In this document: piece by piece, positions 56,213 through 64,000 of the stretch
Numbering within the stretch: position 1 is the first letter of the stretch
Layout of the letters: each line of letters opens with the position of its first letter
From: Myrica gale
Lineage: Eukaryota > Streptophyta > Magnoliopsida > Fagales > Myricaceae
Length of the DNA: 64,000 bases
NCBI GenBank assembly: GCA_963930655.1
Contig: OZ005607.1
Location: forward strand, 18,612,374-18,676,373
Reading direction: 5' to 3'
Translations under genes and position numbers: made by a program
The notes under the pieces: model-generated
Database searches by the model: none
What the model saw: the letters and a program-made list of their open reading frames with translations, nothing else
What the model was told of the DNA's origin: nothing

Positions 56213-56640
56213 CTTAAACCATAGAAGTTCACGCTGCATTTGTAACGCTGCATTTGTATTACGTGCAAGTTGAGTGGAAGTGTCTACCGTTGCTGCCATA
56301 TGTAATATGGTGTTTCCGGAATCATCGGCTGGACCTTGCAATATTTGATCTTTATTTGGGAGCCCATTTAAGTGGGTCCAAATTCTAGCTTGACGACATA
56401 GGACAGCCAACGAAAATATAGTTCTTGATTATACATCTTTTATCTCCACAAGGCTTGGATTTGCACTCAACATCTCACGTACAATCTCAACAATCCCTTC
56501 TCGGGTAGCCCGAAATATGGTATCAGAAATTCCTTTCCCATCAAGATCATCACCAAAATATTTTATTTCTTTGCACGTTAGCCATAGAAGTTCGCGGGAT
56601 TGGGCATGAAGTAACTTCATATCATATATACGCGTGATTC
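56213..56640 (-). pseudogene. Locus C, central exon with in-frame TAA
   Basis: The acceptor TTCTGCTTCTAG opens the exon and the donor AAG-GTTATAATC closes it. It encodes ITRIYDMKLLHAQSRELLWL, IFRATREGIVEIVREMLSAN, then TAA at 56,431-56,429. In the same frame, LAVLCRQARIWTHLNGLPNK, DDSGNTILHMAATVDTS (an ankyrin repeat) and ALQMQRELLWFK follow. The 72 codons after the stop remain clean, so this nonsense change is recent or the region is still constrained. Confidence 0.88.
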
Positions 56641-56778
56641 CTAGAAGCAGAAATGAATGAATGGAAAAGAAAAGTAGCAGATCTGATGGCAAGAAAATGC
56701 GGATCATTGAAGAAGAACAAAGCAGCTCCAAATTAAAAAGTTGAACCAAAAAAAATGAAATTAGTTGAGTATATGTAC

Positions 56779-56860
56779 CTAAAAGCTTAATTAAAAGCTG
56801 ATTCGACATTAACCGATGGAGCAAACGCCGTACTGCAGTGTGAGAAGGAAATCCACTCAT
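56779..56860 (-). pseudogene. Locus C, exon upstream of the central exon
   Basis: GFPSHTAVRRLLHRLMSNQL leads to LIKLLG, with donor TTTTAG-GTACAT. The split Gly codon joins in phase to the next exon. The 5' border is unclear. An ATG at 56,860 opens the frame, but in related genes this segment is internal. Confidence 0.7.
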
Positions 56861-56935
56861 TTAATCAAGTTAGATAACTAACAAATATTTTATCATTTCT
56901 CTGATTACAACGCGTGTAGCGCCGATATACATAAG

Positions 56936-57133
56936 GCATGTTTGAGCCCCAGTTAATTGGACTCAAAATTTTAAGTTTACTACTAAAAAATTCACCACAT
57001 AATTTTTTATTATTATAATATTTATTAAAAATCTTCTCTCTTCACTTTTTCACCGACTCCCGTAATATTTTTTTACTTTATAATATTTTCCAAATTTTGA
57101 TAGCCAAAATTTCCACCGTCAAACGTACCCATA
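56936..57133. mobile_element. MITE of the 43.7-kb family in a locus C intron
   Basis: The left end GGCATGTTTGAGCCCCAG and inverted right end GGGTACGTTTGACGGTGG, with ACTCAAAATTTT and CCAAAATTT near the ends, relate it to the copies at 43.7 and 54.3 kb. Boundaries are approximate. Confidence 0.55.
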
Positions 57134-57695
57134 AAAGGTACATGCATGTGGGCGCCACATGCAAAAGAAAAGGATTTTTATAGGGGGGTGATGTACCTCG
57201 GTCCTCATCTTCTGTGTCGATGTTATCGAAACATCATTAATTAAATAATCTTCTCTCCGTCGACTGTCGGACTTTCATGAGTGGAATAATCTTCTCTCTC
57301 GTCGTCTGTCAGACCTTCTTCAGCAATGTGTATACCTTTCAAACAAAAAGGTCCAATGAGTTGCTGCATCCATTAATTAGGAAATATGAATTACTTAATT
57401 AATTACCCAGAAACAAATGTATTTCTGAAATGAAAAACTAATTAGGGGAAGCACAACAGTGAAAAAGCAATTTCCTTATTATGTTTTCTCTTAGGCTCTT
57501 TTTGTTTATTTTAAATCTATTATTTTACGTAAAAAAATTTATTGAAACATTTTCAGGAAAAAAAAAATCTTTTTTCAGTGTTTGATTATTTTTTTTAAAA
57601 AATATTTTGTGATGTTTGACATGTTTAATAATTTACATATATATTTGCATAAAAGATTTAATAAGTGGTATTGATTAAATAATTAGGCTCCTTAT

Positions 57696-57937
57696 TTAAT
57701 AAGTGGTATCTATTTGTAAATCGTCTTCCGTCATTAGCTCCACCAACCTCTCCACAATGTTCACATGTCCTTTAGCAACAGCAATGTGAAGAGGAGTTTG
57801 TCCAAGGTCATTAACTTTTGCATTCAGTGCAGCCATATTGTTACCGATCATAAGGTGCCTATACAGAGCAACCCAATCACCTCTATCGAGATGAAACTTT
57901 AAGGGCCAATAAGTCATGAACCAATCAATGTATCCGC
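57696..57937 (-). pseudogene. Locus C, ankyrin exon, truncated
   Basis: The acceptor TATACTAG is followed by GYIDWFMTYWPLKFHLDRGD, then LNAKVNDLGQTPLHIAVAKG and HVNIVERLVELMTEDDLQ. The TPLHIA and GHVNIVERLVE segments are canonical ankyrin. The exon then stops at DTTY-stop with no donor, whereas relatives carry several further ankyrin repeats. A 16-bp direct repeat (ATTTAATAAGTGGTAT at 57,656 and 57,694) at the break suggests the deletion or slippage that removed them. Confidence 0.8.
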
Positions 57938-59200
57938 CTAGTATAGAACAAGTTCAAGAAACCAATGTCAAGGAAAGTCACGAGCTATATAGAAGATTAT
58001 ATTGTGCAACTTGTGTAAACAATTTATAGCTATATGGAGTATTTTCTCATCTTTTTCCTGGGACTAATATCATTTGAAGATGTTTTAGTTTTGGTTACCT
58101 ATGCCTAATAATTTTGAGAAAATATCCTTGAATCTCCCTAACTGTCTCATCTATTACAATTAATTTTGCATCCCAAACTGTCAATAGTTTACAAATTAAA
58201 AATATTGTTAAACAAATTAAACCCCAAGCATGCATGACACGAACGAAACAGGAACATGGTTCTAATTAACAAAAGATGACACCAAACTCCTCAATGTGTA
58301 CCATTTATTTAGATCATAAGACACAAACTTGACATTCAAATTCTATCAAATTGTGCATCTTAATGAATTTTGATAAATTCAATCTAACGAAAATCGGTTG
58401 CTTTGACATCAAAAATAACTTGGACACCAGAATCTACCAATGTGCACAGTGATTATTTTTATATAACAATGCTCACTAATGCTTCCTTATCATTTACCAA
58501 TATTCCTCATGTTTTGTAGCTAACTCAATACTTTAAAGACTTAGTAACACAACCTAACTTATATAAAATGAAGTTTTCAAAACCAAGGTATATATGTAAA
58601 ACATGTAATGATAATACTAGATATTGATTTGTTTTTATATATCCCTAATTTGTACCATCACAAATATTAAAAACATCAATCTTGCTTCATGATGGCCATT
58701 AATTAGGAATTATTAACAAAACTATTAACTGTACACCATTAAGTACTGCCATGCTCGAGCTAGCAAAAATGCTGTACGAATCCATGCCCCAACACTTTAG
58801 TTCAATGGGCTCGCCGTGACAGGATAGGCATCATCATTGTGACATCGGGAAAATAGACTAACGCATCAAAGAACGTGAAGTTAGGGGAAGAAAACATAGG
58901 CAAATTTCTTCATTAGGTAATCTAAATCATGAGCTAAACTATAATGTTAAATGTGCATACGTACGAGATTTATGAACCATAAGATAAAAAATTAAAAGAG
59001 AGATATATATATAATGCTGTGCGAGATATTATAACATGTGCATACCGTATTTGTGTGTATACAGACAAAAATTAGCAAGATGCAAATGAGGCCTTTTTCT
59101 TTTCTTTTGATTTTCTTATCAATGGTTCGTCATTATCTTGCAGATTTCGATCCTATAAAATACATAAATGTTTGAGGAAGTGCAGTTATGTCTAGAGAGA
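57938..59200. other. Intron between Gag modules and ankyrin exon
   Basis: This is a 1.27-kb AT-rich stretch with no coding piece recognised. It should be the intron joining the donor TAC-G-GTAATC at 59,208 to the acceptor at 57,938. Confidence 0.55.
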
Positions 59201-59208
59201 GAGATTAC

Positions 59209-59509
59209 CGTATTTTTCCTTCAAAGTATCCCAAGCTGTTTTGGCTAAGGGAATGTCCCTAATCTCATTTGATATTTTTGGCTCGCATGAATTTTTGATA
59301 ACTTGTAAAGCCATCAAGTTCTTCTTGGACCAAGCATTAAAAGCGACATCATCATCTTCTTGCTTGGGAGGATGGATTGATGATTCAATTATATCTCAAA
59401 GATCATGAGCTATCAAATATGTTTTCATCGGAATACTCCAATCCTTACAATTAAATGAGGCCCAATCTTTTTTGAGAACAATTGGAACAACTGCACTCAA
59501 AACAACCAT
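59209..59509 (-). pseudogene. Locus C, Gag-like module 3
   Basis: MVVLSAVVPIVLKKDWAS leads to CKDWSIPMKTYLIAHDL, a TGA at 59,398-59,396 where the other modules have Trp, and QEDDDVAFNAWSKKNLMALQ, then EIRDIPLAKTAWDTLKEKY, ending at the donor G-GTAATC. It is homologous to modules 1 and 2 and to the UBN2/DUF4219 Gag domain. Confidence 0.85.
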
Positions 59510-59582
59510 TGTTTGAGCATTTGAATAAGGTCGAGGAAGATTACAAAGAGCTAGGAAAAAAAGGAAGACAGAAAGAGCGAAC

Positions 59583-59880
59583 CTGACTTCATTCTTTTAG
59601 GCACATCACATTTTTTTGCCAATTTATCCCAAGCATCTTTGGCTACAATTTCCCGGTTGATCACATCATATAAAGGCCCCCAACAAGATTTCTGGATCAC
59701 ATGTAAGGCCAAACAATTCTTCTTTCTCCAATTCTTAAAGGCAGATTCATCATCTTCTTGCTTATGAGGTTCGGTTGTTCCTGTAACTATGTCCCATAAA
59801 TCATGAGCCATCAAATAGGCTTTTACTTGAGCACTCCAATGCACCCAAGGTAACCTTTGTTTTGGAATATGAATTGGTAA
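59583..59880 (-). pseudogene. Locus C, Gag-like module 2
   Basis: VHWSAQVKAYLMAHDLWDIV, KQEDDESAFKNWRKKNCLAL and EIVAKDAWDKLAKKCDVPKR show the same UBN2-like fold region as module 1, ending at the donor TCAG-GTTCGC. The N-terminal 20 residues are diverged and the acceptor is not certain; AAAG at 59,855 is one option, but its phase does not match module 1. The block has no stop codon. Confidence 0.8.
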
Positions 59881-59944
59881 ATTGGAGATAGGGGAAGGAG
59901 GATGAGAAAAAGACATGACAAGATCGAGAAAGAGAAAAAGAGAC

Positions 59945-60259
59945 CTGTGTAGGCATAATGTCATATATTTCTTCCAATTTAGACCAAGCAGTTTTGGCTG
60001 AAGTAATCTTCCTAATCTCATAAAATGATTCAGGTCCGCATGAATTCTGGATCACATATAGAGCCATGAAATTCTTCTTACTCCAAGCCCTTAGAGTAGC
60101 TTTATCATCTTCTTCCTTTGGAGATTCAGTTGCTAGGTCAATAACATCCCAAAGATCCTGGGACATCAAATAGGTCTTCATCCGAATGCTCCAACTTATG
60201 TAATTGTCTTTATGAAGAACTTCAAGAGTAGTCTGGCACAGGGTAGCCTTGGCTTCCAT
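59945..60259 (-). CDS. Locus C, first exon: Gag-like module 1
   Basis: The ATG at 60,259 opens MEAKATLCQTTLEVLHKDNY, then WSIRMKTYLMSQDLWDVI, KEEDDKATLRAWSKKNFMAL, SFYEIRKITSAKTAWSKLEE and IYDIMPTQ, followed by the donor CAG-GTCTCT. The exon is 105 codons, phase 0, with no lesion. The NY..W..(K)..L..DLW pattern and the 'A..AW..L' end are those of the copia Gag UBN2/DUF4219 domain. As the first exon of an ankyrin/PGG gene it looks like a captured Gag domain, later triplicated. The open frame beyond the donor (to 59,801) is read-through. Confidence 0.8.
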
Positions 60260-60664
60260 GTTTAATTTATCAATATCTATAAAATGGTGTTAGGAGCATG
60301 ATGGAAGATATTAATTAATTTATAATAGTAGTGAATTTTTAAAACTAAATGCTAATTATAAACTGACATTTAAGCTTTTGATGATACGACATATTTGAGA
60401 CATAGAACAGCTGAAGGTCAATTAATACATAGAAGGTCAAACATTATTTTTCATGGTTTACTTAGTTGGGGTGGAATATTATGGTTGACTTAAATTCTCT
60501 TCCCTATTTTTCTACAAAGCACGTTCAATCAAAATATATAGTATTTATTACCTAGTACTTATTGTATCCAAATGGTTATTAAAACCCTCAAGTGAAAAAG
60601 ATATTTCTTCTTTTGAAAGTAGTGTGAAGTTAGTAGCGTCAAGGTTCACCACACATTGATGCAA
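60260..60664 (-). promoter_or_regulatory. Upstream region of locus C
   Basis: This is AT-rich sequence immediately upstream of the first ATG on the minus strand. AATATATAGTATTT near 60,533 could be a TATA region. No conserved element was identified. Confidence 0.3.
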
Positions 60665-60740
60665 AGCAAAAAGGTGATGCAAAAACGAAGAAGAAATTAC
60701 ATAGGGGCTGGCCTGGCTTCCTTGCAAAACTGCCGCTAGA
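60665..60740. repeat. Segmental duplication block, copy 3 (first module)
   Basis: GAAGAAATTACATA, GGGCTGGCCTGGCTT and GCAAAACTGCCGCT match 4,495-4,555. The match stops at GCCGCTAG, after which unrelated sequence runs to 61,114. Confidence 0.75.
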
Positions 60741-61114
60741 AAATCCCACCCGGAAGAGCTTCTCCGTTACCGGCCGCTGACGGACTTGAGGAAATGATGA
60801 TAGGTACAGGAGCTGTATGCGTGCAGTACCGAGCCTTGCTTACTATTATTTATAACGAATTTATGGTCATGACTTCCAGCTGCACAATCAGATAGAGCAT
60901 CAATGCATGGCGACAAAATTAAAGCGAGTCCATGAAAGTGGGACCAAAGCAAACTGCTAAATTTTGGAGCCGATCAAAATGACAAAATAAAAAATAATTT
61001 TAAAAAAGGTACTTTACTGGTGTTTGTAAATCAAAATTAATGGAATCGCTCTTATACAAAACTTTCACGCAAAGTTCAAAAACACCCTTCGAAGTTTCGA
61101 ATCTCTTAAGTGAA

Positions 61115-61300
61115 GCTAATAATTAAAGTCATGAGTCTTGTTGAATAAATCATTAAAAGGAATTCCCATGTGAATCACGAGCGTCGGATAAAGCGATAGA
61201 CTATATACAGTAGTATTCAGACTCAGATATGAGAAATTCTTTTTGTATGAACCACGCTACAACGTACGTACGGAGGCAAGATGCTTGCCCGCTTTAAATA
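61115..61300. repeat. Duplicated block, second module (copy 2)
   Basis: This is the partner of 2,185-2,450, in the same order and orientation, including GAATCACGAGCGTCGGATAA and TTTTTGTATGAACCACGCTA. It ends at CTTTAAATAGAAGGG. Confidence 0.75.
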
Positions 61301-61352
61301 GAAGGGTTTTTTTAAAAAAAAAATTCCAACAGATTTATGGAGATCGCCTTGC

Positions 61353-62955
61353 CACCAGTGGCGGAGCCAGAAACTCAATTAATGAGGGGCAAAATTTTAA
61401 GGAAAAATGATAAAAAAAAATTTTTACTACTTAATGCAAAAAAATGTCTTAAAAGTATAAATAAATAAAATTAAGGACTAAAAACACTAAAAATATTGAA
61501 ATACACGTACCGTACTATTTGCTGATACTGAGAGGTGACATTAAAGATTAAATTCTTGTTGTTCAAGACACCAATAGAGCACCAACTAATCACACAAACA
61601 AAAGTATTTATATATATATTCTTTGTAAAACAAAACACATAAATGAAATAAAGTATTTTCAGCAATATAACTTTTTACTTCCATAAATGAAGTACTTATT
61701 TTTGTTGCCAGAAAGGATGTGCCCTATGCTCAATAAGTCCTGCTGAATTTGTTGGGATCTGTAAAAAGAAAACATAACACATAAATGAGAAAAATAAACA
61801 ATTACTGTATTTCTATTATTCTTGAAATAAACAATAGAAAAAAGAAGCATATTGGAAAAAGAAGCATATTGGAAAAAGAAACTAAATTATCCAAAGTTCA
61901 AAAAGAATCCAGGTTCCAATGGCATAAAAATACTTCTCACCCTTGCTATAGTTTTTTTTAGTGTGACAGTACTATTGAACACGGGCTTCTCAAGAGTGTA
62001 ATCTCTATCAACAATAAAATAACTCGAAATTGCAAGGAGGAAATACATACTTGGTAAAAAAAAAAATTGGACAAAAAGTTCAATTTTAACATCCAAATAA
62101 CTATTCTACTCCCCTTACAAAATGAGAAAACAGAAAAATCGTAGTTCAAAGTGCCCATTACCTGGCTAAATTAATGGCTAAAATTTTGAAGAAATAGATT
62201 TATAACTTGATCCAAACGTCACAAATTACAATGGAAAAGAAGTTCCACCTTTAGAGAAAGACAATTAAAAACATGTTAATCTCATGGGCTATGAAAAATC
62301 AGACCTAAACAAACAAAAGATAGATGAAAATGAGTGTTACTTCAACTTTGGATTTTCATAAATTGTGGATAAGTCAGACATGTAAAATTAGATGATGATA
62401 GTGACAATAAAATGATATAACCAATTATTCTCTAGTAAGTAAAGATGAACACGCAGGACACTTGAATAATTGAATTATCACTTATCCAACAAGAGCACAC
62501 CACCCCCTTTTCTCAGTATTTGCGATATCCAAATTCTCAACCAAGTCCAACATAAAAAGCAAAAGAAAAAAAACAGTACTAGAATAGTGAAAACATCTAT
62601 TTTAATGATTACAACACAACGATTATCAGGACTCAAGAGAAGTATATGAAATATTCGTCGCAAAATTCACGACAACGTCGACAAGTTAATGTAGGATTTC
62701 AAGTTTTGACATAAATAAATATCTCCCTACTTATTCTTTTAATTTGATTTTGAGGTATTGGGCTGCTTGGGTTTTAAGGGGGGCGGGCTGATTCATCTAG
62801 GCAGGCAAGGGGGGCAAGCATAATTTTTATTTGGCCAAGGGGGGCAAACCTAATAAAAATAAATAAAAAATAAAAAAATACATATAAAAAAAATTTTGGG
62901 GGGAGCCAACCGGGGCAATGGCCCCGGATCGCCCCCCCTCCCTCGGCCTGTGCAT
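61353..62955. mobile_element. Repeat with CAGTGGCGGAGCCAG terminus
   Basis: The left end CAGTGGCGGAGCCAGAAACT followed by GAGGGGCAAAATTTTAAGG is a recurring plant repeat terminus. At the right, TTTTGGGGGGAGCCAACCGG and GGCCCCGGATCGCCCCCCCT, followed by CTCGGCCTGTGC, look like a decayed inverted counterpart. The inside is AT-rich with several minus-strand ORFs of no recognised family. The superfamily was not resolved. Confidence 0.45.
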
Positions 62956-63102
62956 GCCACCTGACCCGACAAAAGCTATAATAAGATTAGAGTTTCTTAA
63001 CTGCTAATCTCTATATATAATAAGATTATTATTATCTTGAATATCTGATTCTGAGTTTGGATTCAGTCTAGAATGTATGGCTCCAGACACATCCAAACCC
63101 AC

Positions 63103-64000
63103 TATTTGGATTGAATCTATTAAAATTTAATGGCTCACATGTGTCCACCTCATTTAATGAGAACTGTGAGGCATTGGCTCGGCTGGATTCCTCATGGAGC
63201 TGACCAGGCACGCATCAGTGCCCTTTTTTCTCTTTAGCCGCACTAGTCGGACTACTAAACAAGTTGTGCGACCAGTTCTCCAACCGGAACGACTGGAACA
63301 CATGTTTTTTTAAAAAAAATTATTTCCAGATCCTCCATTTCAAACCCTAACTTCTAAATCCCTCAAATCTCACAACTGATCTCCTCTCCCCTCTTTTTCA
63401 TTGCCGAGTTACTCTTCTTTCTTTTTTGGTTACTGAGAAACATTAGGAAAATAAAAAATCGCACACAGGTCACACAGCCCAAACACATACTTATTTCATG
63501 TCTTGATATCTTTAATGTACATGTAATCCATATGAAAAAAATGTTAGAGGTTTGGAAAGTCGATGTCATAAATAGCTTCCCTTGAAGATGTGATGAAATT
63601 TTTTTCCTACTTATTTTTGTTTAAATAGAAAATTTTCTATCTCAACTAATGATGCGGTCAGACCACTAGTTTCGTGATGACTATTTTTTACATCAATATT
63701 GCGGTTTGACCACTAATTTTTGGCGAACTAATTTTTTCTGTAATGATGTGGTTAGATCATTAATTTTACCACAATAATGCGATTAGAAGCCTATTCCAGT
63801 CGTACCGGTCGAAGAACTTGTCGTAACTCATGTTTAGTAGTCCAACCAGTGCGGCTAAAGAGAGAGAAAAAGGGTACTGATACGTACCTGGTCTGCTCCA
63901 CGAGGAGCCCAGCCAAGCCAAGCCAATGCCTCATAGGCATCATTAAATGAGGTGGAGACCTGTGAGGCATTAGATTTTATGAGATTCAATCCAGACCGTG
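63103..64000. mobile_element. Long inverted-repeat element reaching the window edge
   Basis: The left arm, about 63,103-63,265 (GGATTGAATCTATTAAAATT, GTGTCCACCTCATTTAATGA, TTTTTCTCTTTAGCCGCACT), pairs with the right arm at 63,836-64,000. Between the arms a phrase like TGCGGTYAGACCACTAATTT recurs about four times (63,653-63,790) next to the right arm. No transposase is seen. The long arms suggest a Mutator-like non-autonomous element, and the right boundary may lie outside the window. Confidence 0.8.

Larger units (their letters stand above)
54738..60259 (-). pseudogene. Gag-module / ankyrin / PGG gene, locus C
   Basis: The exons on the minus strand, in order, are three copia-Gag-like modules (60,259-59,945; about 59,870-59,583; 59,509-59,209) and an ankyrin exon (57,937-57,696). 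These are followed by a short exon (to 56,779), a helix/ankyrin exon (56,640-56,213) and the PGG exon (55,270-54,738). Most introns have proper GT/AG borders. The family gives membrane-bound ankyrin proteins (ACD6/ITN1-like) linked to defence and stress signalling. Lesions: TGA at 59,398, a truncated ankyrin exon near 57,700, TAA at 56,431 and a one-base frameshift near 54,948. Unless the faulty exons are skipped, no full protein can be made. Confidence 0.8.

Noticed and set aside
1-64000. tRNA, rRNA, or complete host gene
   Set aside because: None was recognised on either strand. All host-type coding sequence found belongs to ankyrin/PGG relics with lesions.

Overview
The window looks like nuclear DNA of a flowering plant, probably a woody eudicot. 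The evidence is Ty1/copia and Ty3/gypsy retrotransposons primed by initiator tRNA-Met, a plant L1-type LINE, MULE/CACTA/hAT-type DNA elements, and ankyrin genes with the plant PGG membrane domain. The species assignment is inference. No tRNA, rRNA or CRISPR array was seen, and no cellular gene in the window is intact.

Layout. 1-11.5 kb: two diverged copies of one segmental block. The second copy carries a 3.3-kb solo LTR with a perfect AGTTC target duplication, and the first copy keeps the empty site. A decayed plant-transposon-protein gene follows. 11.7-29.8 kb (minus strand): one ankyrin/PGG gene relic, with its PGG exon at 11.8-12.4 kb and an upstream exon piece near 29.7 kb. The intervening DNA has swollen to about 17 kb. 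Much of it is a LINE that itself hosts a 975-bp MULE, a 5,290-bp chromodomain gypsy element and a 4,787-bp copia element. Each insertion has exact target duplications, and at the first two the LINE reading frame clearly resumes when the insert is subtracted.

30.5-50 kb: a graveyard of one SIRE-like copia family (four LTR copies, gag, pol and env-like pieces). Its LTRs carry pairs of the palindrome TGTCGACA held 21 bp apart upstream of the TATA box. The same paired motif also stands in front of the env-like ORF. Also here are a second plant-transposon-protein pseudogene split by a solo LTR, a 27-bp minisatellite, a decayed gypsy element with a MITE in its RT, and several foldback elements. 50-54.5 kb: a decayed minus-strand copia element, MITEs and CACTA-like DNA.

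54.7-60.3 kb (minus strand): a second ankyrin/PGG gene in nearly complete exon order. Its 5' part consists of three copies of a copia-Gag-like (UBN2/DUF4219) module. It has two in-frame stops, a truncated ankyrin exon and a frameshift. 60.3-64 kb: a third partial copy of the duplicated upstream block, a repeat starting CAGTGGCGGAGCCAG, and a long inverted repeat reaching the window edge.

The order of events can be partly read. The ankyrin genes and their flanks duplicated, a LINE entered one copy, and MULE, gypsy and copia elements then entered the LINE. The gypsy and copia insertions are young (3 and 2 substitutions between their LTRs).
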